64,000 nt of DNA from Porticoccus sp905181945 (GCF_047729555.1 NZ_CP159825.1:1364001-1428000), one strand, 5' to 3'; shown: positions 1 to 9,372, counted from the stretch's first letter. Notes: a model not told the origin generated them from the letters alone. Translations and numbers: made by a program.

Positions 1-758
1 TGAAGTGTAGCTTTATTATCTGTTAGCCAGCGACTCTGAATAATGTCACGGCTACGCTCATCCAGCTCGGCCAATGCTTTCGTCATGCGATTGTGGCTAT
101 CGTTACCAGTTTCTGCTATCTCAGCCAATAATGCTGGATCAGCCGTCTTGTCCTCTAAATACAATGCTGGCGCTTGGTAAGGGCTCTCATCGTCATCTGA
201 TGAATAGTCAAAGCATTCATCATGACCTGCAAGACGCTTTTCCATCTCCATAACTTGGGAAACTTCAACACCCAAATCGTCTGCAATTGCTTTAGCCTCA
301 TCATTGCTTAACCATGCCAAACTTTTCTTGGCGCCACGCAGGTTAAAGAACAATTTTCTCTGAGCTTTAGTAGTAGCAACTTTAACTATACGCCAGTTTC
401 TTAACACATATTCATGTATTTCAGCTCTAACCCAGTGCACGGCAAAAGACACTAAGCGAACACCTTTTTCAGGATTGAAACGCTTAACGGCTTTCATTAA
501 TCCAACATTACCTTCTTGAATTAGATCGCCCAAAGGCAATCCATAACCGTTATAAGAGCGTGCAATATAAACAACAAAACGAAGATGAGATAAAACTAAG
601 CGCCGTGCGGCGTCTAAATCCTCATGGTAATAAAGATCTTCGGCGAGAGCACGCTCTTCCTCGGCGGAGAGAATGGCAATTGCATTAGCGCCCTGTATGT
701 AAGCGGCAATATTTGCTCCAGGGGTCATCCAATCCAAAGGTTGTAAATTTTGACTCAT
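1..758 (-). CDS. rpoH: RNA polymerase sigma-32 factor RpoH (3' end cut by window edge)
   Basis: Heat-shock sigma factor that directs RNA polymerase to chaperone and protease promoters. The reverse strand opens with MSQNLQPLDWMTPG at 758 and stays open to base 1, about 252 codons. Visible are the region 2 core-binding and -10 recognition block (DLIQEGNVGLMKAVKRF, then the W-rich HWVRAEIHEYVLRNWRIVK) and the RpoH-box-like segment around KAQRKLFFNLR. The stretch before the edge, ALAELDERSRDIIQSRW, leads into region 4, so the helix-turn-helix is outside the window. It lies downstream of ftsEX in the same direction, as in other gammaproteobacteria. A short GC hairpin (776-789) sits just upstream. 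Identification is firm; only the C-terminus is unseen. Confidence 0.95.
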   Translation of the reverse strand, partial: MSQNLQPLDWMTPGANIAAYIQGANAIAILSAEEERALAEDLYYHEDLDAARRLVLSHLRFVVYIARSYNGYGLPLGDLIQEGNVGLMKAVKRFNPEKGVRLVSFAVHWVRAEIHEYVLRNWRIVKVATTKAQRKLFFNLRGAKKSLAWLSNDEAKAIADDLGVEVSQVMEMEKRLAGHDECFDYSSDDDESPYQAPALYLEDKTADPALLAEIAETGNDSHNRMTKALAELDERSRDIIQSRWLTDNKATL

Positions 759-868
759 ATAAACCTCATATAAACCCCGAAAACTCGGGACAGATATTTT
801 AACAGCTTAAAATTAGATTACCATACCAATATAAAATATCATAACTCGCTGTTTTGAATCAATAAAAA

Positions 869-1876
869 TTATTTTGGTTCGATAGAGGCCAGCTGTCTTA
901 CAATCGCCAACCAAGCCCCCAAAAACCCCAAACCAGCACCAATAAGTAAAAGCCACATTAAACCAGAAGATCCCAAGCCTTCTAATTGGAATACACTCTG
1001 ATAAAGATCAGCTAAGTGTGCCACAGGCGCAGACATCCAGTGTACAAACACAGTAACTAAAATCCATGCCAGAGCCCCACCTATAAAGCCATACCAAGCA
1101 CCAGTATACAAAAATGGTCGCCGAACATAGCTGTCGGTTCCACCTACAAGCTTCACAACAATCACTTCATTGCGACGATTTTCAAGAGCAAGCCTAACAG
1201 TGTTTCCAATAATCAACAAAACACTAAAAGCTAGAATCACCCCAAGCATCAAGGCCAACTTCTCGCAAACCTCCAGCATTGCTTGCAACCTTTGCAGCCA
1301 TTGCATGTCGACCTGAACACTATCAACAAGAGTCTCTTCCTGTAATTTTCTTACTAGGGTTCCGATAGCCTCAGAATCATGCTTGATGTCTTCCTTCGGT
1401 TGAATAAGAAGGACTGCTGGCAATGGGTTTTCATCCAGCATTTCTAAAACGCTTCCAAAATTTGACTCTAAACGAAATTCGTCAAGTCCTTGCTGGCTGG
1501 AAATATATTTCACAGCAGTTATATCGATATCTGACAATAAACTTTTCTTTAGTTTCTCGGCTTTCAGTTGAGAGGCTGTCATCTTTAAAAATACAGTGAT
1601 TTGAGTTGTGGACTCCGCATGGCTGCCTAGTTCTTTAAGGTTAATAACACCGACATATAAAGTTAAAGGTAAACCCAAAGCTATTGCTACAACAAGGGAC
1701 GTCATTAGCGTCTGGAGTGGTTCGGCGCACAATCGACGAATTGTGCTGGCGAACGACTGATAATGGCTCCGGAAATAACCTTTAAATTGATCTGAAAATC
1801 TCTGTTTTCGTTCTTTAGAAATCAATAAACCTGGGCGGTTTTTAGCTTCGGGCTTGCGACGGTAATTACGCTTCAT
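869..1876 (-). CDS. ftsX: Cell division ABC transporter-like permease FtsX
   Basis: Inner-membrane partner of FtsE; the pair links the divisome to periplasmic murein hydrolase activation. The 335-residue protein has a basic cytoplasmic N-terminus, a first membrane segment near residues 57-80 (TLMTSLVVAIALGLPL), a periplasmic loop of roughly 130 residues, and three further membrane segments from about 210 onward (LALMLGVILAFSVLLIIG, and two near 265-285 and 305-325), the classical FtsX plan. Its ATG overlaps the ftsE stop by 4 bases, so the two are translationally coupled. The long basic N-terminus is typical of gammaproteobacterial FtsX. Confidence 0.95.
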   Translation of the reverse strand: MKRNYRRKPEAKNRPGLLISKERKQRFSDQFKGYFRSHYQSFASTIRRLCAEPLQTLMTSLVVAIALGLPLTLYVGVINLKELGSHAESTTQITVFLKMTASQLKAEKLKKSLLSDIDITAVKYISSQQGLDEFRLESNFGSVLEMLDENPLPAVLLIQPKEDIKHDSEAIGTLVRKLQEETLVDSVQVDMQWLQRLQAMLEVCEKLALMLGVILAFSVLLIIGNTVRLALENRRNEVIVVKLVGGTDSYVRRPFLYTGAWYGFIGGALAWILVTVFVHWMSAPVAHLADLYQSVFQLEGLGSSGLMWLLLIGAGLGFLGAWLAIVRQLASIEPK

Positions 1877-2541
1877 TGAGACTTTCCGTCCTCTAATAGC
1901 TGTCCGTGATCCAGCTTCAATAAACGCAATCCCATAGAGGAAATTAGATCTACATCATGTGTAGCAATCAATACTGTGACGCCAACCTCACAAAAATTAT
2001 GGAATAAGCGCATAATTTCCCTAGACAACCTTGGGTCAAGATTGCCAGTAGGCTCGTCAGCTAGCAAGATTCGTGGTTTATGCACAACAGCTCGAGCAAT
2101 GCCTAGACGTTGTTGCTCCCCCCCAGATAAAATCATTGGATTCATTTTTTCTTTATCTAATAATCCAACTTTATCGAGAGCAGCTCTAACCCTTCGCCCA
2201 ACTTCACGATGCTGTAATCCCGAAACTAAAAGAGGCAACGCAACATTATCAAACACACTACGATCAAAGAGCAGTTGATGATTTTGAAAAACAACCCCTA
2301 TATTTCGCCGATAATATGGCATTTGGCTGTGATATATACGATTTAAATTTTGGCCATCGACAAGCAAGTCCCCGCTAGTCGGCCTCTCCATAAGCATAAT
2401 AAGCTTCAAAAGAGTGCTTTTGCCTGCTCCAGAGTGGCCCGTCAAAAAAACCATCTCACCAAGATCTAGATCAAAACTCAAATTGCTTAAAGCTTCATAT
2501 CCAGATGGATAAATTTTGCTTACTTTATTGAACTGAATCAT
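1873..2541 (-). CDS. ftsE: Cell division ATP-binding protein FtsE
   Basis: ABC-type ATPase that pairs with FtsX at the septum. In the 222-residue protein Walker A is GHSGAGKST (about 35-43), the signature is LSGGEQQRLGIARA (about 138-151), Walker B is ILLADEP with the catalytic glutamate (about 158-164), and the switch histidine follows in ATHDVDL. Length matches the family. It starts 5 bases after the ftsY stop on the same strand and overlaps ftsX, giving the conserved ftsY-ftsE-ftsX operon. Confidence 0.96.
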   Translation of the reverse strand: MIQFNKVSKIYPSGYEALSNLSFDLDLGEMVFLTGHSGAGKSTLLKLIMLMERPTSGDLLVDGQNLNRIYHSQMPYYRRNIGVVFQNHQLLFDRSVFDNVALPLLVSGLQHREVGRRVRAALDKVGLLDKEKMNPMILSGGEQQRLGIARAVVHKPRILLADEPTGNLDPRLSREIMRLFHNFCEVGVTVLIATHDVDLISSMGLRLLKLDHGQLLEDGKSQ

Positions 2542-2546
2542 ATCTA

Positions 2547-3692
2547 TCAGGCATTCTTATTGTCACTACTAAGTACCGCTTCCACATAATTGCGCGCATC
2601 AAAAGGCTGCAAATCTTCAAGATTTTCTCCCAGCCCCACAAAACGCACAGGAACACCAAAACGCTTATATAAAGAAAAGATCATTCCACCTTTAGCGGTA
2701 CCGTCAAGTTTAGTTAACACTAAACCAGTCACAGCAACCGCATCGCTAAATTCTTGCATTTGATTCATAGCATTCTGTCCAGTACCAGCATCAATAACTA
2801 GCAGCACTTCATGGGGGGCAGAGTCATCGAGCTTGGTGATAACGCGTCTAATTTTTTTCAGCTCCTCCATTAGATAATTTTTTGTATGAAGTCGTCCTGC
2901 TGTATCGGCAATCAATATATCGACACTATTAGATTTAGCTGACTCTATAGCATCAAAAATGACAGAGGCGCTGTCTGCACCCTCTCCTTGGGCAATCACA
3001 GGTATGTCATTTCTGTTTCCCCAATCTTGCAGCTGCTCAACAGCAGCTGCCCTAAAGGTATCTCCAGCAGCAAGCATAACTATCTTATCCTGCTTGCCAT
3101 AATATTTGGCAATTTTTCCAATAGTGGTTGTTTTGCCAACGCCATTAACGCCAACCACAAGTATGACAAACGGAGATTTCTGAGAACATATCTCTAACGA
3201 CTTTTGACAACCAACGATTTTATTAATCAAAATATCCTGTAATGCCACCAACAACCCATGTCCGTCGATCAGCTTTTTACGTTTTAGCTGACTGGTTAAT
3301 TCTTGCATTATTTCGACTGTTGTTTCTACGCCTACATCCGCCAATAACAAGCGCGTCTCCAAATCTTCCAAGAACTCAGCATCAATCTCCCGCCCAATAA
3401 GAAAGAGGTCACTAAAACTACGTCCTGTTTTCGATAGCGCACGACGAAATCGTTCCTGTATTCCAACACCTATATTAATTTTTTCAGGGTCATCGGAGGC
3501 TTGATCTAAAGATTTATTGTTATTTGGCTCATGAGTATTTGTTGTTTTTTCATTAGCTTGTAGCTCTCGTTCTATGCTAGATTCTACATTTTTCTGACGG
3601 CGCAAACGCTGGAAAAATGTCTGCTTTTTGGCAGACTTTAATACGCTATTTTTTTCTTTTGCAGAAATATTTGTTGTATCTGTTGAAGACAT
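2547..3692 (-). CDS. ftsY: Signal recognition particle receptor FtsY
   Basis: SRP-GTPase that receives SRP-ribosome complexes at the membrane for co-translational insertion. The 381-residue protein has an acidic/charged, low-complexity A domain (about 1-75), an NG domain with the G1 motif GVNGVGKTTTIGK near 180, G3 DTAGRLHTK near 263, and G4 TKLDGTAKGG near 328. The A domain is shorter than in E. coli (whole protein 497 residues there). First gene of the ftsYEX(-rpoH) group, divergent from rsmD over a 60-base gap. Confidence 0.96.
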   Translation of the reverse strand: MSSTDTTNISAKEKNSVLKSAKKQTFFQRLRRQKNVESSIERELQANEKTTNTHEPNNNKSLDQASDDPEKINIGVGIQERFRRALSKTGRSFSDLFLIGREIDAEFLEDLETRLLLADVGVETTVEIMQELTSQLKRKKLIDGHGLLVALQDILINKIVGCQKSLEICSQKSPFVILVVGVNGVGKTTTIGKIAKYYGKQDKIVMLAAGDTFRAAAVEQLQDWGNRNDIPVIAQGEGADSASVIFDAIESAKSNSVDILIADTAGRLHTKNYLMEELKKIRRVITKLDDSAPHEVLLVIDAGTGQNAMNQMQEFSDAVAVTGLVLTKLDGTAKGGMIFSLYKRFGVPVRFVGLGENLEDLQPFDARNYVEAVLSSDNKNA

Positions 3693-3752
3693 TATTCTAA
3701 CTCTATGAAAACTGATTAATGCATGCTATCACTTTAGAACGAGAAAAACGCT

Positions 3753-4352
3753 TTGAAACATTCAGGTAATCAGAAATTTTTGTCAAAAAAATCTAACAAT
3801 AAGGTTCGAATTATCGGAGGAAAACTGCGTGGCCAAAATCTAAATTTTGCTGATATTGAAGGGCTAAGGCCAACCGGAAGCCGTATAAAGGAAACTCTTT
3901 TTAACTGGCTCACTCCTTCTATTATTGTAGGCTCGAACTGTCTAGATCTGTTTGCTGGGTCAGGTTCTCTAGGAGTTGAATCTGTATCTCGAGGAGCTTT
4001 TAGTGTAACAATGATTGAAAAAAATCATTCTGCATTTACGGCTCTAAAAAGCAGTTGCTCCTTCTTGGATATGGAAAACGTAACCATCATTCAAGTCGAT
4101 GCACTAAAATGGTTAACTGAAAAAAATGATTCAAGGCCTTTTGATGTGGTATTTCTGGACCCCCCCTTTGACTCTAATCTGTTAACAGCCTGCTGTAGCT
4201 TGCTAGAAGAAAATGGTCTTCTAGCAAAAAAATCATACATTTATGTCGAAACAGATCAAAACCGTTTAGCCCCAATCATTCCGACTGACTGGAAGCTGCT
4301 TAAAGAAAAAATATCAGGGCAAGTGGCCTATAAGTTATACTGCCGAGATTAA
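3753..4352 (+). CDS. rsmD: 16S rRNA (guanine966-N2)-methyltransferase RsmD
   Basis: Methylates G966 of 16S rRNA in the small subunit using S-adenosylmethionine. The 199-residue protein shows VRIIGGKLRGQ near 18, GLRPTGSRIKETLFNWL near 37, the SAM loop LDLFAGSGSLGVE near 64 and the catalytic DPPF (VVFLDPPFDS) near 137. The start is TTG at 3753: no ATG is available in frame before the conserved RIIGG motif, and the resulting N-terminal length matches E. coli RsmD. Divergent from ftsY, a conserved arrangement. Confidence 0.93.
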   Translation: MKHSGNQKFLSKKSNNKVRIIGGKLRGQNLNFADIEGLRPTGSRIKETLFNWLTPSIIVGSNCLDLFAGSGSLGVESVSRGAFSVTMIEKNHSAFTALKSSCSFLDMENVTIIQVDALKWLTEKNDSRPFDVVFLDPPFDSNLLTACCSLLEENGLLAKKSYIYVETDQNRLAPIIPTDWKLLKEKISGQVAYKLYCRD

Positions 4353-4409
4353 GGCTATAAGCTAAAGCATGTTGCTTATATAAATAATTCCAACTTTCGA
4401 GCAAAAAAT

Positions 4410-4892
4410 GTGAAAACAATCGTCTACCCGGGAACATTTGATCCAATCACCAATGGCCATGCTGATCTCGTAGAGCGTGCTAGCAGGCTTTTTGATCATG
4501 TAATCGTTGCTATCGCGAGCAGCAAAAGAAAGGCGCCATTATTTGATATGGACGAACGCATTGATCTAGCTCGCAAGGCCCTATCGCATTTTAATAATGT
4601 AGAGGTTATTGGGTTCGACTATCTCCTGGTTAATTTTGTAAAAGATCAAAATGCAGATGCAATTCTTCGGGGTCTCCGTGCGGTATCAGACTTTGAATAT
4701 GAGTTCCAGCTAGCTAATATGAACCGTGCACTGTCTCCTGAAATAGAAAGTATTTTCCTTACGCCTTCAGAAAAATTATCCTACATCTCATCTTCTTTAG
4801 TCAAAGAAATCGGCTTACTTGGTGGAGACATTAATGCTTTTGTTCCGCCATGTGTGCGGGATGCTTTAGCAGTAAAGTTTAATATTGCCTAA
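4410..4892 (+). CDS. coaD: Phosphopantetheine adenylyltransferase CoaD
   Basis: Transfers AMP from ATP to 4'-phosphopantetheine, the penultimate step of coenzyme A synthesis. The 160-residue protein is the family's usual length and shows YPGTFDPITNGH with the T/HxGH nucleotidyl-transferase motif at 10-18, RGLRAVSDFEYE near 90 and the ISSSLVKEI phosphate-binding segment near 127. The start is GTG at 4410; the ATG two bases earlier is out of frame and stops at once. It lies 57 bases after rsmD, the common rsmD-coaD pairing. Confidence 0.95.
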   Translation: MKTIVYPGTFDPITNGHADLVERASRLFDHVIVAIASSKRKAPLFDMDERIDLARKALSHFNNVEVIGFDYLLVNFVKDQNADAILRGLRAVSDFEYEFQLANMNRALSPEIESIFLTPSEKLSYISSSLVKEIGLLGGDINAFVPPCVRDALAVKFNIA

Positions 4893-4911
4893 TAGTACCC
4901 TTAAAGATAAA

Positions 4912-5727
4912 TTATTTTTGGCAGCAAGAACAATACACCGAGGAACGCTGACCTAACCTTATTTCTTTTAGTATCGATTTACAGAGAACGCAAGCCTTTC
5001 CTCCTCGACCATAAACAAAAAGCTCTTGCTTAAAATAACCCGACTTACCCTCATTGCCTGAAAAATCTTTTAAGGTTGTTCCTCCCTGATCGATCGCTTT
5101 TAACAAGACCTCTCTGACGTTTTCAACTAAAATTTTATATCTATCAAGCGTAATTCGGCCAGCTGGTTTTTTTGGCCTGATCCCGCTAAGAAATAATGTC
5201 TCATTAGCATAAATATTACCCACCCCCACAACAATCTTGTTATCCATTAAAAACTGTTTTATCGAAGTGGTCTTGCCGCGAGACAAACAATACAAACGTT
5301 CCGCATCAAATTTTGGTTCAAATGGCTCGGGACCCAAATGCTTAAGTAGCCTATGCTGTTCGGGGTCTCCTTCTATCCATAAGATAGAACCAAATCTTCT
5401 AGGGTCTGTATAACGAAGTATAGTTCCATCATTAAAAACGATATCTACATGATCATGTCTTTCGGGAGGACTTTTCTCTAGCAAAACTTTGAGATTGCCA
5501 GACATGCCTAAATGCACCATCAGATGTCCGTTCAAAAACTCAAACAACATATATTTTGCACGCTGTCGTGCAGATTTTAGTAACTGCCCATTCAGCAATT
5601 CAAACAAGTTACCTGGAACTGGCCAACGAAGATTGGGGTTTCGAATGATAATACCAGCTACTTGTTTTCCTTCGATATGAGGCAACACTCCTTTTAAAGT
5701 AACAACAACCTCTGGCAATTCGGGCAT
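4912..5727 (-). CDS. mutM: Formamidopyrimidine-DNA glycosylase MutM (Fpg)
   Basis: Bifunctional base-excision repair enzyme that removes 8-oxoguanine and cuts the abasic site by beta/delta elimination. The mature N-terminus PELPEV gives the catalytic proline-2 and glutamate-3; the lesion-loop/H2TH region includes KQFLMDNKIVVGVGNIYANE near 155-175; the C-terminal zinc finger is CVLC near 246 and CSCC at the end. Length 271 matches the family. Convergent with coaD over a 19-base gap and downstream of rpmB-rpmG, as in E. coli and Pseudomonas. Confidence 0.96.
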   Translation of the reverse strand: MPELPEVVVTLKGVLPHIEGKQVAGIIIRNPNLRWPVPGNLFELLNGQLLKSARQRAKYMLFEFLNGHLMVHLGMSGNLKVLLEKSPPERHDHVDIVFNDGTILRYTDPRRFGSILWIEGDPEQHRLLKHLGPEPFEPKFDAERLYCLSRGKTTSIKQFLMDNKIVVGVGNIYANETLFLSGIRPKKPAGRITLDRYKILVENVREVLLKAIDQGGTTLKDFSGNEGKSGYFKQELFVYGRGGKACVLCKSILKEIRLGQRSSVYCSCCQK

Positions 5728-5798
5728 ATCGACTCCTTGCGAAGGTAAACTGAAAATTAATTCATTATGCTGTCATAAGCTTCATTATCAAAAATAAT

Positions 5799-5828
5799 AA
5801 AAAAACCCCGATCTCTCAGGGTTTTTTT
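5799..5828 (-). terminator. Rho-independent terminator after rpmB-rpmG
   Basis: On the minus strand a short stem of A-run plus CCC pairs with GGG plus a seven-T run around a 10-base loop (TGAGAGATCG). It lies 22 bases beyond the rpmG stop and upstream of mutM, so it likely ends the ribosomal-protein message. The A/T arms make it partly symmetric. Confidence 0.75.
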
Positions 5829-5850
5829 ATTTTACAGCCTACAACAAAGC

Positions 5851-6018
5851 TTACTTAATTTTTGCTTCTTTGTAAGGAACATGCTTTCGAACCACTGGAT
5901 CGTATTTACTAAACTCTAGCTTATCAGGCTTAGTGCGTTTGTTTTTATCCGTAGTGTAATAGTGTCCAGTGCCAGCACTGGAAACTAATTTAATTTTATC
6001 ACGACCCGATTTAGCCAT
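5851..6018 (-). CDS. rpmG: Large ribosomal subunit protein bL33
   Basis: Small basic component of the 50S subunit near the E site. The 55-residue product begins MAKSGRDKIKLVSSAGTGH and continues YYTTDKNKR and KYDPVVRKHVPYKEAKIK, diagnostic for bL33. It has no cysteines, so it is the zinc-free (C-minus) form. It follows rpmB by 11 bases on the same strand and is below common ORF size cut-offs. SD-like GGGGAAGAAT precedes the ATG. Confidence 0.96.
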   Translation of the reverse strand: MAKSGRDKIKLVSSAGTGHYYTTDKNKRTKPDKLEFSKYDPVVRKHVPYKEAKIK

Positions 6019-6029
6019 TATTCTTCCCC

Positions 6030-6266
6030 TTAAACCTTCTCGCCACGCTGGCGAATATCTGCAAGTACCTGCTGAATTCCCAACTTATCAATAACACGTA
6101 TTCCCTTTGCAGAAAGACGCAGCTTCACAAAGCGCTTTTCTTCTTCAACCCAAAAACGATGAGAATGTAGATTCGGCTCAAATCGACGACGAGTCCTATT
6201 TTTTGCGTGTGAAACATTATTTCCCGACATCGGCCGCTTGCCGGTGACCTGACATACCTTAGACAT
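6030..6266 (-). CDS. rpmB: Large ribosomal subunit protein bL28
   Basis: 50S ribosomal protein of 78 residues. MSKVCQVTGKRPMSGNNVSHA at the start and RRRFEPNLHSHRFWV in the middle are the conserved bL28 blocks; the C-terminus IRVIDKLGIQQVLADIR is also typical. First gene of rpmB-rpmG; upstream lies a 297-base space shared with the divergent coaBC gene, which must hold both promoters (AT-rich, no clear consensus recognised). Confidence 0.96.
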   Translation of the reverse strand: MSKVCQVTGKRPMSGNNVSHAKNRTRRRFEPNLHSHRFWVEEEKRFVKLRLSAKGIRVIDKLGIQQVLADIRQRGEKV

Positions 6267-6563
6267 TGTATCGCCTCTAATGATTATGCCGCCAGCTCAG
6301 CGGCCACTCAATCAAATTTGTTAGTAAATTTTTATTAAAAAATCTTCTGAAGGTGAGAACGCTTTCCAGCTGAGTTGTACGCCCACATAAAGAGCCGCAT
6401 TTTATACCAGAAGCCGCCGCCCGAAGCAACAAAAATTCCATAGATTAACCTGAATGTAAGATTTCATGTCTGTTTTGTGATGGTATAGCAAGTACTGACT
6501 ACGCAAATGACTTTCTCGATGGTATCTTATACACCTAAGATAAAAATTTCAGGTAAATTATTG

Positions 6564-7787
6564 ATGTATTCCTTAGCCAACAAGCGTGTTTTGCTAGGCG
6601 TCTCTGGCGGCATAGCTGCATACAAAAGTGCCGAGGTTGTTCGGCGTCTGCAAGATTTGGGTGCCACAGTTAGAGTCGTAATGACTGCAGCAGCCACAGA
6701 TTTTATTACCCCACTTACTTTGCAAGCGCTATCTGGAAATCCTGTCCATACAAAACTACTAGATACTAAAGCAGAAGCTGCTATGGGTCATATTGAATTA
6801 GCAAAATGGGCTGACGTAATACTAATTGCCCCTATATCAGCCAACTTCATGGCTAAACTTGCTAGCGGGGAAGCCAGCGATCTTCTTTCTACATTATGCC
6901 TGGCTAGTCGCTCCTTGCTGGCTGTTGCTCCAGCCATGAACCAAGGTATGTGGAAAAACCCAAGCACTCAAAAAAATATTGGGTATTTGCGAAGTCGCGG
7001 AATTCATATTTTTGGCCCAGCAGAAGGCTCTCAAGCATGCGGGGATACAGGCCCAGGACGAATGATAGAACCGAAAGATATCGCAGAGCTTACCGCTGAT
7101 TTGTTTGAAACAGGCTCCCTAGCAGGGATTAAGGTAGTCATTACCGCAGGCCCTACGCGTGAAGCTATAGATCCCGTTCGCTATATTAGCAACAACAGCT
7201 CTGGGAAAATGGGCTATGCTTTAGCTGAAGCAGCTAGTGAGGCGGGCGCAGAAACTATATTAATAAGCGGTCCCGTAAATTTAAAGCCGCCTAGTCGAGC
7301 AAAGACCGTCTATGTCACAAGTGCTAGAGAAATGCATATTGCTGCACTCGAGGAGGCCGTTGATTGCCAGCTGTTTATTGCCTGTGCTGCGGTAGCAGAT
7401 TATCGCCCAGTGAATCAATCAGAACAAAAAATTAAAAAATCTAAGGATGAGATAACTATTAATCTGATCAAGAATCCAGACATTGTGGCTGATATTGCTG
7501 CCCTTACTAATCGTCCCTTTACTGTAGGATTTGCCGCTGAAACCCCACAGACAAAAGACTGTCTAGAAATTTATGCGCGTGAAAAATTAGAAAGAAAAAA
7601 TCTTGACCTTGTTATTGCAAACGATGTTTCAGGTCGAACTATGGGCTTTGATAGTGATGACAATGCTGTTCTGGTAGTCGAGACAAGCAGTTCAGAAGCG
7701 ATACCAAAAACAAGCAAAACTATTTTGTCGCGGCAGTTAATTGCAAAAATTGCACAGATGCTAAAAATTACCAATAAAACGTTATAA
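6564..7787 (+). CDS. coaBC: Bifunctional phosphopantothenoylcysteine decarboxylase / phosphopantothenate-cysteine ligase CoaBC
   Basis: Makes 4'-phosphopantetheine from phosphopantothenate and cysteine in CoA synthesis. The N-terminal flavin decarboxylase half has LLGVSGGIAAYKSAEVVRR, the substrate-clamp NQGMWKNPSTQ near 120 and the catalytic cysteine in SQACGDTGPGRM near 155; the C-terminal CTP-dependent ligase half begins VVITAGPTREAIDPVRYISN near 190. I chose ATG 6564 (MYSLANKRVLLG, 407 residues) because it matches the E. coli start; the frame opens at 6507. AGG sits 10 bases upstream. Confidence 0.94.
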   Translation: MYSLANKRVLLGVSGGIAAYKSAEVVRRLQDLGATVRVVMTAAATDFITPLTLQALSGNPVHTKLLDTKAEAAMGHIELAKWADVILIAPISANFMAKLASGEASDLLSTLCLASRSLLAVAPAMNQGMWKNPSTQKNIGYLRSRGIHIFGPAEGSQACGDTGPGRMIEPKDIAELTADLFETGSLAGIKVVITAGPTREAIDPVRYISNNSSGKMGYALAEAASEAGAETILISGPVNLKPPSRAKTVYVTSAREMHIAALEEAVDCQLFIACAAVADYRPVNQSEQKIKKSKDEITINLIKNPDIVADIAALTNRPFTVGFAAETPQTKDCLEIYAREKLERKNLDLVIANDVSGRTMGFDSDDNAVLVVETSSSEAIPKTSKTILSRQLIAKIAQMLKITNKTL

Positions 7788-7844
7788 TGGCTCCTCGCTA
7801 TAAATGATAGTTTTAAATCTTCAGCCCTTGATCAGGATCCAGAC

Positions 7845-8768
7845 ATGTCACTAACCATCGCAGAAGCAAAAAACGTAGCAAAGGTTCTGTCAGAATCGTT
7901 GCCCTATATTCAGCAATTTACCGGTAAAACTATTGTTATTAAGTTCGGGGGGAATGCGATGGTAGACGAAAAACTAAAAGCTAGTTTTGCGCGAGATGTA
8001 GTGATGATGAAGCTAGTTGGAATGAATCCAGTCATAGTTCATGGTGGAGGACCTCAAATCGGAAACTTATTATCAGAACTAGGCATTGATTCACATTTTG
8101 TAAACGGCATGAGAGTTACAGATAGCAAAACAATGGATGTGGTTGAGATGGTTTTGGGTGGAGCTGTTAACAAAGAAATAGTTCAACTTATTAATCAAGC
8201 TCGCGGAAAAGCTGTGGGGATTACCGGCAAAGATGGTCAGCTGATCAGGGCTCGCAAGTTAAAAGTGTCTAAAAAACCTTCGGGGCAAAAGACACCTGAG
8301 CTGCAAGAACCAGAAATTATTGACATAGGGCAAGTAGGCGAGGTGGTATCAATTAATACCGATGTTATCGACATGCTAACTGCCAGTAATTTTATCCCTG
8401 TTATTGCACCTATTGGTGTAGATAACGAAGGAAACTCGTATAACATTAATGCTGACTTAGTTGCTGGCAAAATTGCTGAGGTTCTTCAAGCAGAAAAATT
8501 AATGCTCCTAACTAACGTCGCCGGCCTGCAAGATAAAGATGGTGTGGTGCTAACCGGCCTATCCATAAAACAGGTGGATGCATTGATTGCTGACGGCACT
8601 ATTTACGGAGGCATGCTTCCCAAGATCCAGTGCGCACTGAATGCAGTGAAAGGTGGCACAAAAAGTGCCCATATCATTGATGGTCGAGTGAATCATGCAT
8701 CTTTATTGGAGGTTTTCACCGATCAGGGTGTTGGTACAAAAATTACAGACCAAAGAAGCAGAGACTGA
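7845..8768 (+). CDS. argB: Acetylglutamate kinase ArgB
   Basis: Phosphorylates N-acetylglutamate, second step of arginine synthesis. The 307-residue protein has VIKFGGNAM near 31, VHGGGPQIG near 67, GITGKDG near 126 and the ATP-site segment TDVAGL-like (LTNVAGLQDKDG) near 222. The N-terminal helix (first 25 residues, before the kinase fold) is the extension found in hexameric, arginine-inhibited enzymes, so feedback inhibition by arginine is likely. A TATAAT lies at the coaBC stop, about 60 bases upstream, and could be its promoter. Confidence 0.95.
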   Translation: MSLTIAEAKNVAKVLSESLPYIQQFTGKTIVIKFGGNAMVDEKLKASFARDVVMMKLVGMNPVIVHGGGPQIGNLLSELGIDSHFVNGMRVTDSKTMDVVEMVLGGAVNKEIVQLINQARGKAVGITGKDGQLIRARKLKVSKKPSGQKTPELQEPEIIDIGQVGEVVSINTDVIDMLTASNFIPVIAPIGVDNEGNSYNINADLVAGKIAEVLQAEKLMLLTNVAGLQDKDGVVLTGLSIKQVDALIADGTIYGGMLPKIQCALNAVKGGTKSAHIIDGRVNHASLLEVFTDQGVGTKITDQRSRD

Positions 8769-8775
8769 GGTCCCT

Positions 8776-9372
8776 ATGGCCGCTGAAAAAAATTCAAGAA
8801 AACAACAAATTCTGCAATCCTTGGCTCTAATGCTGGAGGAAACACCAGGCGGAAAAATAACTACTGCCAAATTAGCATCAAAGGTTGGTGTCTCAGAAGC
8901 GGCTCTTTATCGTCATTTTGCTAGTAAAACTAAAATGTACGAGAGCTTAATTGACTTTATTGAGGACACTTTGTTTAGTCGAATACGCATAATTCTGACA
9001 GAAGAGTCCGATGCCGCGGATCGTTGTTACAGAATTCTTACACTAATGCTGACCTTTTCTGAACGTAATCCAGGAATCACCAGGCTGTTAACTGGCGATG
9101 TCTTGACTGGCGAAACAGATAAGCTTCATGTGCGCATAAAACAACTCTTTGATCGACTAGAGATTCAATTAAAACAAATTTTGCGAGAAGCAGAGATTGC
9201 TGAAAATGTTCGCACAACCTGCACTATAGGAGCATCAGTCAATATGATTTTAGCTCTAGCAGAAGGGCGCATGAGTCAGTTTGTGCGCAGTGGATTCAGT
9301 CGTTTGCCTACCGAGAACTGGCAAGAACAATGGTCAATCGCTATGGTTGGTTTTTTCCGAGATCCGACATAG
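8776..9372 (+). CDS. slmA: Nucleoid occlusion factor SlmA (TetR family)
   Basis: TetR-like DNA-binding protein that, bound to its chromosomal sites, blocks FtsZ assembly over the nucleoid. The start MAAEKNSRKQQIL at 8776 is preceded by GAGG five bases away and lies just past the argB stop. The 198-residue protein has the helix-turn-helix TTAKLASKVGVSEAALYRHFASKTKMYE at about 35-62, identical in layout to SlmA/Ttk of gammaproteobacteria. argB-slmA adjacency is common in Pseudomonas relatives. Confidence 0.92.
   Translation: MAAEKNSRKQQILQSLALMLEETPGGKITTAKLASKVGVSEAALYRHFASKTKMYESLIDFIEDTLFSRIRIILTEESDAADRCYRILTLMLTFSERNPGITRLLTGDVLTGETDKLHVRIKQLFDRLEIQLKQILREAEIAENVRTTCTIGASVNMILALAEGRMSQFVRSGFSRLPTENWQEQWSIAMVGFFRDPT

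Noticed and set aside
774..790. CCCGA/TCGGG hairpin between ftsX and rpoH as terminator or heat sensor
   Set aside because: Only five base pairs and a poor T-tract; not enough to call.
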